Origin: JAAFIP01 sp043747295
Lineage (GTDB): Bacteria > Pseudomonadota > Gammaproteobacteria > Burkholderiales > Burkholderiaceae_C
Assembly: GCA_043747295.1 (NCBI GenBank)
Contig: JAYTPK010000071.1
Span: 1-48,695, forward strand
Length of the DNA: 48,695 bases
Direction: 5' to 3'
Shown here: positions 32,127-39,873 of the stretch, in pieces
How positions within the stretch are numbered: the stretch's first letter is position 1
Layout of the letters: each line of letters begins with the position of its first letter
Notes under the pieces: model-generated
Told to the model about the DNA's origin: nothing
Seen by the model: only the letters and a program-made list of their open reading frames with translations
Databases searched by the model: none
Position numbers and translations under genes: made by a program

Positions 32127-32765
32127 TCATCGCGTTAGCTTAAAACCCTCGCCAACATAGGTGTTTTGCCAGCAGTCCAAAGACTCAATATCCTGCAAAA
32201 GCCAGCGCTTGATGTTGGGATGCTGATCAAGCGGTAGCTGCTGCCAGCCGTGCAGGTGCATGGGCGCAGCCAACACAATGTCTGCAATGGTGGGCGTTGC
32301 GCCGCTCACGTATTTGCTGGTGGCCAAGCGCGCATCTAATATGTCAGCCAGCTTGTGAAACTCAATTGCATTGTTATCGAGCACAGCTTGGTCACCCTGG
32401 CCGCCCATCAATGGTTTGATGCAGTTCTCAACTAAGAATACATAGCAAGCGCTAAACCAACTGGCCGATTCCCAAAACATCCAGCGGTTAATGTCAGCGC
32501 GGCGCTTGGCATCTTTAGGGTAGAAAGCATCGGCGCCAATTTTGTCAGCGGCGTAGGCCAAAATTGCATTGCTTTCCCAAAGCACCATGTCACCATCGGT
32601 GAGTGCGGGGATTGACGCATTGGGGTTGATTTTCAAATAGGCGTCGGACTTTTGCTCGCCTTTGAAATAATCTACCAGGGCCAGTTCATAGGGGGCGTTC
32701 ATCAGTTTCAGGCCAGCGAGTACTTTGCGGCAATTGATCGTGATAGGGTCAGCGTGAATTTTCAT
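32127..32765 (-). CDS. glutathione S-transferase
   Basis: The 212-residue protein has a thioredoxin-fold N-terminus (MKIHADPITINCRKVLAGLKLMN, with NPNASIPALTDGDMVLWESNAI binding the glutathione gamma-glutamyl group) and an all-helical C-terminal domain. It resembles phi- or theta-like bacterial GSTs with a Ser/Cys-type start. The substrate is unknown. It is the first gene of a likely two-gene unit with the CmcJ-like gene and is divergent from a LysR regulator. Confidence 0.9.
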   Translation of the reverse strand: MKIHADPITINCRKVLAGLKLMNAPYELALVDYFKGEQKSDAYLKINPNASIPALTDGDMVLWESNAILAYAADKIGADAFYPKDAKRRADINRWMFWESASWFSACYVFLVENCIKPLMGGQGDQAVLDNNAIEFHKLADILDARLATSKYVSGATPTIADIVLAAPMHLHGWQQLPLDQHPNIKRWLLQDIESLDCWQNTYVGEGFKLTR

Positions 32766-32899
32766 GTTGTCTCCAGTAGTTTTACTTTAAATTTAATTCG
32801 CGTGCAGAGTACTAAATATGCACATTGAGACTCTAAGCAGCCCAGCTGCGCTTTACAAGCTCAAAAGCAGCATTGCTTTGTGTCAAAATTAGCAACAAT

Positions 32900-33820
32900 A
32901 TGAGCAAGACCACGATACAAAGCGACTGGCTGATGGCTTTTCGCGCCGTCGCTGCGACCCTGAGCGTGAGCGAGGCCAGCAAGACGCTCAATTTGGACAA
33001 AAGCCAAGTCAGCAAACGAATCGCATTGCTGGAGCACACATTAGGCACCACGCTTTTTGCACGCAGCACCAGAAAAGTGGCGCTCACACCGGCCGGCTTG
33101 GCCTACCTGGACCATGCCCAGCGCGCCCTGCATGAGCTAAGTGCAGGAGAAGAGCTGATACGCAGCTTGCGCACCGATCTGTCGGGGCACATCCGGTTAA
33201 CAGCGCCAGTCTCATGGGGGCAGTGTGTGCTGGCCAAATGCCTGCCTGACTTTATGCGGCAGCACCCTGGTGTGACTATTGAGCTGATTTTGTCAGACCA
33301 AAAAATGGATTTGGCAAAGGAGCATATCGACCTTGCTCTGCGCTGGACGGCCAAGCCAAGCGAGGGCCTGATTAGCATGCCGATGACGCCTATTCAATGG
33401 CGCTTGGCTGCAAGCTACAACTACCTGGCAACCCATGGCACGCCTATGCTGCCAGTCGACTTGCAAAGCCATGAATGCTTGTGCTATTGGCGCGAAAGTT
33501 CAGACGAACGTTGGGAGCTTGAGGGTGCCCAACAAGACAAGCGCCACAGTGTTCATGTGCGGGGCCGCTACCATGTCAACAACCCTGAGGCAGTGCTTAT
33601 GTCAGCATTACAAGGTTTTGGGATTGCGCTTTTGCCAGATTATTTGTGCGACCAAGCGCTTGAAGACCAAAGCCTGATCAGAGTTTTACCTGATTTCAAA
33701 CCCTTGACCCGCTTTGGCACGCATATGATGGCGCAGATAAGCACCGAGCGGTTGTTGTTGCCACGCAACCGAGCATTGCTGCAATATTTAGAAGCCGTTT
33801 TGACGCAGTCAAAAAACTAA
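32900..33820 (+). CDS. LysR-family transcriptional regulator
   Basis: The 306-residue protein has a LysR helix-turn-helix (FRAVAATLSVSEASKTLNLDKSQVSKRIALLEHTLGT) and a C-terminal effector domain ending in ALLPDYLCDQALEDQSLIRVL, in the CrgA/DsdC-like group. The ATG at 32900 is preferred to a TTG at 32873. It is divergent from GST and the CmcJ-like gene, its likely targets. Confidence 0.9.
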   Translation: MSKTTIQSDWLMAFRAVAATLSVSEASKTLNLDKSQVSKRIALLEHTLGTTLFARSTRKVALTPAGLAYLDHAQRALHELSAGEELIRSLRTDLSGHIRLTAPVSWGQCVLAKCLPDFMRQHPGVTIELILSDQKMDLAKEHIDLALRWTAKPSEGLISMPMTPIQWRLAASYNYLATHGTPMLPVDLQSHECLCYWRESSDERWELEGAQQDKRHSVHVRGRYHVNNPEAVLMSALQGFGIALLPDYLCDQALEDQSLIRVLPDFKPLTRFGTHMMAQISTERLLLPRNRALLQYLEAVLTQSKN

Positions 33821-33857
33821 ACAGAGCCAACCCGCTAGTCTGTCAACCTTAGCCACC

Positions 33858-35726
33858 ATGAGCTTTTTTGCCATCCAACTCTTCAACGGCCTGTCGCACG
33901 CCACTACGCTGTTTTTAATGGCGGCGGGGCTGACGTTGATCTTTGGTGTTACCCGGATTGTGAACTTTGCCCATGGCAGTTTTTACATGTTGGGGGCTAT
34001 GCTTTCTGCGCATATCGTCTCGGTATGGCTTCCCAGCTGGGGTGATAGTGCTACAGGTTATATAGCAGCCATGCTGCTGGGCGCTGCATGTGCGGCTGCG
34101 CTGGGCGCGTTGGTGGAGATGCTGCTGCTGCGCCGCATGCTGGGCGTGCCTGAGTTGTACCAACTGGTGGCTACCTTTGGCCTAACGCTGTTCATGCACG
34201 ATGTGATGCTGTGGGGCTTTGGGCCCGATGAGGTGTTTGCACCGCGCTTTCCGGGGCTGAAGGGGTCGATTGAAATCGCGGGCGAGTTTTTGCCCACTTG
34301 GCATATCGTCACTATCGTCTTGGGCCCGCTGGTGTGGCTAGGGCTGCACTTGCTGCTGACTAAAACCACCTGGGGCCAGCGCCTGCGCGCGGCCACGGCC
34401 GACCGTGCCATGCTGGCCGCCCTGGGCATTAACCCTGCGCCGCTCATGCTGGGCGCGGTGGCGCTGGGCTGCGGCCTGGCCGGGCTGGGCGGGGCGCTGC
34501 GCTTGCCTAGCGAGCCTGCTAATTTGCAGATGGACGTGAATGTGGTGGTGGAAACCTTTGTCGTGGTGGTGACCGGCGGGCTGGGCAGCATCAGCGGGGC
34601 GTTTTTAGCGGCGCTGCTAATTGGCATGGTACACGCGCTGGGGGTGAGCTTTTTTCCGCAGGCCACGCTGGTGGTGGTGTTTGTCACCATGGCTGTGGTG
34701 CTGGCGGTGCGCCCGCAAGGGCTGCTGGGGTCGGCTGTGCCCGATGGAGCTAAAGAAATGGCACAAAAGTTCCATGGAGTCCAAGTATCTATTGCTCAGG
34801 TAGCTATCATTTTTGTAGTGCTTAGCATGTCACTGGCTGCTTGGCTGGCTGGCGACTACTGGCGCGCGCTGGCACTGGACGTGATGATTTTGGCCATTTT
34901 TGGCATCAGCCTACAAACCATGATGGCGCTGGGCGGGCTGGTGAGCTTTGGGCATGCGGCGTTTTTTGCACTGGGCGCGTATGGCGCGGCGCTGTCGCAT
35001 ACCGCGTGGGGCCTAAGCCTGCCGGGCGCGCTGGCCGTGGGCTGCGCGCTGGCGGGCACACTGGCGGCGGTGTTTGGTGCGGTAGTGGTGCGCAGCGCAG
35101 GCGTGTATTTGGCCATGCTTAGCCTAGCGCTAGCGCAGGTGGTGTGGGCCACGGCCACGCAGTGGGTGCCGCTGTCGGGGGGCGACAACGGCATCATTGG
35201 CCTGCAGCTGGTCACCGACGACACACGTGGCATGTTTTACGTGCTGCTGTGCTTTGTCACCCTGTTATGTGTAGCCGCGCTGGCCTACACTAGCCAGACC
35301 CGCTTTGGCGCAGCCCTGCAAGCCGCGCGCGACGCACCCCAGCGGGCAGCCGCCAGCAGCCTGCGCGTGGGCTGGCTGCGCTACCGCGTGTTTGTAGAAA
35401 GCGCGGTGTTAGCTGGGCTGGCGGGTGGGCTGTTTGCAGCGCACAAGGGGGCGGTGTTTCCGTCAGCGGCCAGTGTGGGTATGTCGGTTGATGCGCTACT
35501 GGTCACGCTGCTGGGTGGTGTGCACTGGGTGTGGGGGGCGCTGGCGGGTAGTGCGCTGCTAACGATAGTGCAAGCCGAACTAGGCCGCCACTTTGCCTAT
35601 TGGCGCGGCGCACTGGGCCTGCTGGTCATGCTGCTGATGGTGTTAGCACCCTCGGGGCTAGGTGGGCTGTGGGTGCGGTGGCAGCAAAGGCGGCAAGTTA
35701 CTGTTCTACCTATGCTACATAAATAA
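33858..35726 (+). CDS. branched-chain amino-acid ABC transporter, fused LivH-LivM permease
   Basis: The 622-residue protein joins both permeases. LivH-like half: LFNGLSHATTLFLMAAGLTLIFGVTRIVNFAHGSFYMLGA to VVTGGLGSISGAFLAALLIG and RPQGLLG. LivM-like half: IFGISLQTMMALGGLVSFGHAAFFALGAYGA to LLGGVHWVWGALAGSALL. About 15 membrane spans. The join (residues about 295-325) lies at an in-frame copy of the dispersed repeat (GVQVSIAQVAIIFVV). The cognate ATPases follow after a 496-bp gap. No substrate-binding protein gene is nearby, so the true ligand (amino acid, amide or urea) is open. Confidence 0.9.
   Translation: MSFFAIQLFNGLSHATTLFLMAAGLTLIFGVTRIVNFAHGSFYMLGAMLSAHIVSVWLPSWGDSATGYIAAMLLGAACAAALGALVEMLLLRRMLGVPELYQLVATFGLTLFMHDVMLWGFGPDEVFAPRFPGLKGSIEIAGEFLPTWHIVTIVLGPLVWLGLHLLLTKTTWGQRLRAATADRAMLAALGINPAPLMLGAVALGCGLAGLGGALRLPSEPANLQMDVNVVVETFVVVVTGGLGSISGAFLAALLIGMVHALGVSFFPQATLVVVFVTMAVVLAVRPQGLLGSAVPDGAKEMAQKFHGVQVSIAQVAIIFVVLSMSLAAWLAGDYWRALALDVMILAIFGISLQTMMALGGLVSFGHAAFFALGAYGAALSHTAWGLSLPGALAVGCALAGTLAAVFGAVVVRSAGVYLAMLSLALAQVVWATATQWVPLSGGDNGIIGLQLVTDDTRGMFYVLLCFVTLLCVAALAYTSQTRFGAALQAARDAPQRAAASSLRVGWLRYRVFVESAVLAGLAGGLFAAHKGAVFPSAASVGMSVDALLVTLLGGVHWVWGALAGSALLTIVQAELGRHFAYWRGALGLLVMLLMVLAPSGLGGLWVRWQQRRQVTVLPMLHK
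34776..34820 (+). repeat. dispersed 44-bp repeat, copy 10 (LivH/LivM junction)
   Basis: GGAGTCCAAGTATCTATTGC... with AGCTATCATTTTTGTAGTG tail, read as GVQVSIAQVAIIFVV at the fusion junction. Confidence 0.8.
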
Positions 35727-35757
35727 TAGCTATAAACGTAATGAATGCTTGGACTAC
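35714..35757 (-). repeat. dispersed 44-bp repeat, copy 11 (3' end of livHM)
   Basis: Minus-strand copy: GTAGTCCAAGCATTCATTAC...TATGTAGC. It supplies the last codons and the stop of the permease gene and opens the noncoding unit C. Confidence 0.75.
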
Positions 35758-36222
35758 AGGGTTAAAAGGCTGGTAAATGGTGATGTTTTGGGTGCTACAG
35801 CGTTATTTGGTCAGATGGGTCGCATTACCCATGGGTGTGGTGCTCTCTGAGTCAACTGCCCAGGTGGTCGCGGTCGCACGGCTGAGCATGCACCAACTGC
35901 CCTCTCAACTGGGGTCCAGAAATCGGTCAGTCGGTGCATGCTCAGCCGTGCGCCAAAAATGGTGGTGCGCAACGGTTAGTCAAGCGCAGGTAGTGCAGGT
36001 AGTGCAGGTAGTGCAGGGTCATGCCGGTAGCTTTGCTCAACAGATCGTGTTCAATACCAGTAGTGCGCCAAGGTATGTGCAGGCGGTACAGCGTATGCCT
36101 AACGACCGATTTCTGGTACCCCAGTATGACGGCGTTGGGCATACGCTGTACCGCCCGCAGCGTACAAACTCAGAGCAAAACGCAAATACAAACACGCGCG
36201 ATCCGAAGCGTGGACACAGACC
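35727..36222. repeat. 496-bp noncoding gap inside the liv operon with two long hairpins (unit C)
   Basis: Hairpin 1 arms are 35876-35899 and 35928-35951 (24 nt, one mismatch). Hairpin 2 arms are 36083-36104 and 36133-36154 (22 nt, one wobble). Both have 28-nt loops, and the loop of hairpin 2 is nearly the reverse complement of the loop of hairpin 1 (ACCGATTTCTGG...CCCAG). A 9-bp unit CAGGTAGTG is repeated three times at 35987-36013. I see no gene; the open frame at 35777-36226 is judged spurious. Confidence 0.75.
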
Positions 36223-37116
36223 ATGACCACCCTAAAAGTCAGCAACCTCAAAAAACACTTCGGCGGCGTAAAAGCTCTAGACGGCGTGAGCTTTGAGGTA
36301 AAAACAGGCGAATGCGTAGCCCTGATAGGCCCCAACGGCGCTGGCAAATCCACCTGCTTTGCCACGCTAGCTGGGCAACACCGCCCAGACGCAGGCACAG
36401 TAGAGTGGGGCGACGAACCTGCGCTGCAAAACATCACCGGGCGCTCAGCAGCCGCCCTCAGCCAGCTAGGCATTGGCCGCACCTTCCAAGTTGCCCAAGT
36501 GTTTGAAGCCCTCACCGTGCTACAAAATCTGCAGCTGGCGGAGCAACAAATACACGGACCTGCTCGTGTATTGGGCGCTCTTTTGCCACTTAAAAGGCTA
36601 CCCACAACCGCCCAACAGATTTTGCTAGACCAGTTGGGCCTTGGTCAGGTGGCCCACACCCAAGCCCTGCTGCTGCCCTACGGCCTGAAAAAACGCCTTG
36701 AGCTGGGCATTGCTTTGACACCGCGCCCCCAGCTGCTGCTGCTAGACGAGCCCGCTGCAGGTTTGGCACAGGCCGAGCGGCATGAGCTGATGGCGCTGAT
36801 CAAAAGCCTTACCAATTCATCTATCTACGCATCTACGTATGCAACTACCTATGCATCCACCCAACCATCCTTGCCGCCCAACGGCCTCGCACGCGCTGGA
36901 CACCAGCCCATCGCCGTGCTGTATACCGAACACAATATGGACGCTGTGTTTGGCGTAGCCGACCGCGTGCTGGTGCTGATCGACGGCCAGCTGGCCGCGC
37001 AGGGCACCGCTGCACAGGTTAAGGCCAACCCATTGGTGCGCCAGCGGTATTTAGGCGGCGATAGCAGCGGCGTTAAAAGCCTTCAGCCTACTGCAGTCGA
37101 GGTAACGCATGGTTAG
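36223..37116 (+). CDS. livG: branched-chain amino-acid ABC transporter ATPase LivG-type
   Basis: The 297-residue ATPase has Walker A LIGPNGAGKST, FQVAQVFEALTVLQNL, the degenerate LivG signature LPYGLKKRLELGIAL, Walker B LLLLDEPAAGL and the switch in YTEHNMDAVFG. About 25 residues of a degenerate Tyr/Ala/Ser/Thr repeat (SSIYASTYATTYASTQP, from DNA rich in CTACGCAT-like units) are inserted between Walker B and the H-loop, where family members have only a short turn. It overlaps livF by 8 nt. Confidence 0.92.
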   Translation: MTTLKVSNLKKHFGGVKALDGVSFEVKTGECVALIGPNGAGKSTCFATLAGQHRPDAGTVEWGDEPALQNITGRSAAALSQLGIGRTFQVAQVFEALTVLQNLQLAEQQIHGPARVLGALLPLKRLPTTAQQILLDQLGLGQVAHTQALLLPYGLKKRLELGIALTPRPQLLLLDEPAAGLAQAERHELMALIKSLTNSSIYASTYATTYASTQPSLPPNGLARAGHQPIAVLYTEHNMDAVFGVADRVLVLIDGQLAAQGTAAQVKANPLVRQRYLGGDSSGVKSLQPTAVEVTHG

Positions 37117-37801
37117 TGCTAGCAGCCATCCCGTGCTCACCGTCAGCCACTTGAATGCGTGGTGGGGGCCTGCGCAGGCGCTGTTTGACGTGAGCCTGCA
37201 GTTGGGCAGCGGCGAGCTGGTGGTGCTGCAGGGCCTGAACGGGGCCGGTAAATCCACCCTTTTACAAGCCATTATGGCCTGTGGTCCAAGTATTCATTGC
37301 TCAATCAGCTATGAAATTAATAGTAGCCAGCCTGCCCAAACCGTGCAGCTGCAAGACGGCCCACGCGGCTTGCCCAGCCACCGCCGCGCCCAGCTGGGCT
37401 TGGGCTACGTGCCCGAAGACCGCCGCCTGTTTACCGCGCTGACTGTGCTACAAAACCTGCACATTGCCTGCACCGCCACTGCTGATGTGCGCGCGCAGCG
37501 CCAGCAGCAGGTGCTGGCGCTGTTCCCGGCTCTGGGCGGCATGCTGCAGCGCCAGGCGTTTCAAATGAGCGGTGGCGAGCAGCAAATGCTGGCCATAGCC
37601 CGCACCCTGATGACCGGCCCGCGCCTGCTGCTGCTAGACGAGCCCTGTGAGGGCATCGCCCCCGTACTGGTAGAGCAGCTGGCCAACGCTCTGCTGGCCC
37701 TGCGTGCGCAAGGCATGCCCATGCTGGTAGCCGAGCAAAACCACATTTTGGCCCGCCATGCTGATAGGGTGCTAACTCTAATAGCCGGGCACTCATCCTA
37801 G
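37109..37801 (+). CDS. livF: branched-chain amino-acid ABC transporter ATPase LivF-type
   Basis: The 230-residue ATPase has Walker A GLNGAGKST, LGYVPEDRRLFTALTVLQNL, signature MSGGEQQMLAIARTL, Walker B LLLLDEPCEGIAP and VAEQN. A copy of the dispersed repeat is inserted in frame soon after Walker A (IMACGPSIHCSISYEINSSQ), replacing the short loop that normally carries the GxxxPxxG segment. The frame used differs from the VQVS frame of other genic copies. It is last gene of the transporter set. Confidence 0.92.
   Translation: MVSASSHPVLTVSHLNAWWGPAQALFDVSLQLGSGELVVLQGLNGAGKSTLLQAIMACGPSIHCSISYEINSSQPAQTVQLQDGPRGLPSHRRAQLGLGYVPEDRRLFTALTVLQNLHIACTATADVRAQRQQQVLALFPALGGMLQRQAFQMSGGEQQMLAIARTLMTGPRLLLLDEPCEGIAPVLVEQLANALLALRAQGMPMLVAEQNHILARHADRVLTLIAGHSS
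37281..37327 (+). repeat. dispersed 44-bp repeat, copy 12 (inside livF)
   Basis: GTGGTCCAAGTATTCATTGC... with the AGCTATGAAATTAATAG tail type, read as GPSIHCSISYEINSS. Confidence 0.8.
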
Positions 37802-37933
37802 CCAAAAGATTCGCACTCCTAGATTGCGTGAAATACCACACTGAACGCTGTGGGCTTTACAACTAATGCTACCTAATTTGTAGTTCAGTGTTGTTGTTTA
37901 TCAGTGCTTAGTAATAAAATGAATATCTATACT

Positions 37934-37964
37934 ATTGATGACGCACTGCATCAATTGATACAAT
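37934..37964 (+). promoter_or_regulatory. candidate promoter with dyad operator ahead of the rhodopsin-1 gene set
   Basis: TTGATG (37935-37940), an 18-bp spacer and TACAAT (37959-37964) resemble a sigma-70 promoter. A perfect inverted repeat ATTGATG (37934-37940) / CATCAAT (37949-37955) with an 8-bp centre lies across the -35 and spacer, as expected for a MerR-type or similar regulator. The regulator is unknown. Confidence 0.45.
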
Positions 37965-38019
37965 CGCTTTCACTAAGTAGTTTCCCTTTAAACTGCCTGT
38001 AATTTTTCTAAATAAACCA

Positions 38020-38709
38020 ATGACCGTTTACATGCGCACCGAAGAAGGCCAGTTAGCTGCTTACAGCGCTGACTCGGTACTGCCGCGCAAGTTGCGTTCG
38101 CTGCTCAAAGTCATTGACGGTAAAACCTCATTGGATGTGTATGGCCAAACACTGCATGCTTTTGGCGATGTCAAAGGTGTTTTAAGGTCATTAGACCTGG
38201 CTGGCCTCATCAGGCCCATGTCACAGCTACCGCCAGGCGCCACCCGTGCCGAGGCACCCAGCGCAGCTTCAAGCGGCGTGAACAGCAGCGGACACAGCAG
38301 CGGACACAGCAAACCATGGGGCAACAGCCAGCAGCCAGATACTCTGCAAATCAGCAGGCCGCCTGTTAACAGCCAGTTCAGGCCCTCACAAGCTACTTTC
38401 GGCCCCAACACCACGGCCAGCTTTATGAACACCCGCAGCGCGCAAGAAAGCCAAATGGCCTACACCGACCCTGCAGCCAACTTTGCCCGTAGTCAAGCTC
38501 TGGCCCGCGCCATCGACTCTATGTCAAACTTTGTGCTTACCAATGCGCCAGAGCATTCATTTGTGATTTTGAAAGAACTCGATCAAATTAGCCAGCTTGA
38601 GCAGCTGGCCGTCACATTGGGCGGATACGAGCAGTTGATTGGTCACCTAGGTATCCCCGCACAAGAGCATTTGGGCCTTATCAAAGGCTTGCTGCGCGAT
38701 TACATGTAA
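38020..38709 (+). CDS. rhodopsin-associated soluble protein 1, unknown family
   Basis: The 229-residue soluble protein has no signal peptide or membrane span. Residues about 1-67 form a small domain shared with the next two genes: LPRKLRSLLKVIDGKTSLDVY, then VLRSLDLAGLIRPM. The pattern LxxLLxxIDG...L..L...GLI looks like a winged-helix-like fold. A Ser/Gly/His/Pro/Gln-rich linker (about 68-145, with tandem SSGHSSGHS) leads to a helical C-terminal domain (ARAIDSMSNFVLTNAPEHS, LKELDQISQLEQLAVTLGGYE) resembling that of protein 3. I do not recognise the function. It is first gene of the set that ends with rhodopsin 1. Confidence 0.75.
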   Translation: MTVYMRTEEGQLAAYSADSVLPRKLRSLLKVIDGKTSLDVYGQTLHAFGDVKGVLRSLDLAGLIRPMSQLPPGATRAEAPSAASSGVNSSGHSSGHSKPWGNSQQPDTLQISRPPVNSQFRPSQATFGPNTTASFMNTRSAQESQMAYTDPAANFARSQALARAIDSMSNFVLTNAPEHSFVILKELDQISQLEQLAVTLGGYEQLIGHLGIPAQEHLGLIKGLLRDYM

Positions 38710-38745
38710 TTTTGTAGCACTAAAACAACATTTAAAAACGCTCAC

Positions 38746-39081
38746 ATGGCAGATATTAACGACGTCGTTTACGCAATCACCGCCAAAGGCTTTTCCGCCT
38801 TGCGCAGTGACGATATTACGATTTCGCTGGAATTAAAAACAGTGCTCACCATGGTCGACGGCGTGTGCCCAGTGGCGCAATATGTGCCTTTCTTGCAGGT
38901 GTTTCATCCGCTAGAAGACAAGTTTGAACTATTAGAAAAATACGGCTTGCTGCGCCGCGTAGGCACAGTCTCAGGGTTCGCCGTCAAAATGTTCAGCACG
39001 CAATCACAGTCCGGCACGCCTGTGTCTAGGTTGACACGGATTGATGCAGACAGTGAAAATTCTGGCTTTTTAGCCCTGTAA
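38746..39081 (+). CDS. rhodopsin-associated soluble protein 2 (single-domain paralogue)
   Basis: The 111-residue protein contains only the shared N-terminal-type domain: ISLELKTVLTMVDGVCPVAQY, then DKFELLEKYGLLRRVG, matching the LxxVLxxVDG...LLxxxGLL pattern of its neighbours, plus a short polar tail. It lacks the linker and helical C-terminal domain of proteins 1 and 3, so it may act as a connector or competitor in the same complex. Function unknown. It is 36 bp after gene 1 and 58 bp before gene 3. Confidence 0.72.
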   Translation: MADINDVVYAITAKGFSALRSDDITISLELKTVLTMVDGVCPVAQYVPFLQVFHPLEDKFELLEKYGLLRRVGTVSGFAVKMFSTQSQSGTPVSRLTRIDADSENSGFLAL

Positions 39082-39139
39082 CATCTTTGTAATATAAAGT
39101 AACTTAGAATAAGATAAACATTAGTAGTAGGAGTTAGAG

Positions 39140-39769
39140 ATGTCATTTATCTATCGCAAATCATTCAAAGGCATTGACGAAGTCGCCTTCAAAACCACTG
39201 GCTTGCCCATGCGCATGATGAGCTACTTAGTGGTAGTGGACGGTGAATCGTCTGTTGACCAGCTGGTGCAGCGCAACCCACAGTTGCCCTCGTTGCAAGC
39301 CGTGCTGCAAGGTCTGCTAGAGCAGGGCTTTTTAGAAGTTGCTGGCAGCGCTGCTAACGTGGTGGACATGGCAGGTATGCGTGTGGCCAACGGTGCACCT
39401 ACCCAAGGCTACGCCCAGCCGATGCAGCAAATGCAGCAGCCCATGCAGCAAATGCAGCAACCCATGCAGCAGATGCAGCAACCGATGCAGATGCAGCAAC
39501 CCATGCAGATGCAGCAACCAATGCAGCAAAACTACGCGCCGCAGCCCACCTATTTTCCGGAGCTCGAAAGCTTTAAAACCAGCATGACACGCGATGTGAG
39601 CGCGCTATTAGGAGCCGACGCTGCACCTGTGATCAGCAAGATTCAAGCATGTCGTGGCAAAGAAGATTTGTTTGCCGTCATGATGGGCACCAAAAAAATC
39701 ATTGGCATTTATTCTGATCGCAATGCAGCTGATAAATTTGGTGCGAAATACGGTGCACTAGGTACTTAG
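39140..39769 (+). CDS. rhodopsin-associated soluble protein 3 with Met/Gln-rich linker
   Basis: The 209-residue protein has an AGGAG ribosome-binding site. The N-terminal shared domain shows LPMRMMSYLVVVDGESSVDQL and LQGLLEQGFLEVAG. Residues about 93-135 are a Met/Gln/Pro tandem repeat (units like QPMQQMQ). The C-terminal domain (SMTRDVSALLGADAAPVISKIQACRGKEDLF, then GTKKIIGIYSDRNAADKFG) aligns loosely with that of protein 1. No enzyme motif is seen. It directly precedes rhodopsin 1 by 104 bp on the same strand, so a role in its signalling or regulation is inferred. Confidence 0.75.
   Translation: MSFIYRKSFKGIDEVAFKTTGLPMRMMSYLVVVDGESSVDQLVQRNPQLPSLQAVLQGLLEQGFLEVAGSAANVVDMAGMRVANGAPTQGYAQPMQQMQQPMQQMQQPMQQMQQPMQMQQPMQMQQPMQQNYAPQPTYFPELESFKTSMTRDVSALLGADAAPVISKIQACRGKEDLFAVMMGTKKIIGIYSDRNAADKFGAKYGALGT
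39421..39531 (+). repeat. Met/Gln-coding tandem repeat in soluble protein 3
   Basis: Degenerate 12- and 21-bp units (ATGCAGCAAATGCAGCAGCC-like) encode the Met/Gln/Pro linker. Copy number is likely to vary between strains. Confidence 0.85.
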
Positions 39770-39873
39770 TATTGGTACCTAATTAATTGATGAGTAGTTT
39801 ATTTGGTGCGAACAATGCAATGTGTGCACCAAATTTGAAGTTTAGTTTTTACACATATAGCTAGGAGCTTGAA

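Noticed and set aside
36097..36140. Integron attC site (GCCTAAC ... GTTGGGC fits the RYYYAAC/GTTRRRY cores)
   Set aside because: Base pairing continues 14 bp beyond the core boxes on both sides, the spacing is too short, and no integrase or cassette array is present. The match follows from the palindrome.
35777..36226. Possible 149-residue gene between livHM and livG
   Set aside because: It spans both hairpins and the 9-bp tandem repeat, and its composition is unlike the neighbours.
39332..39529. Antisense open frame rich in Leu/His opposite soluble protein 3
   Set aside because: It is a shadow of the Met/Gln codon repeat.
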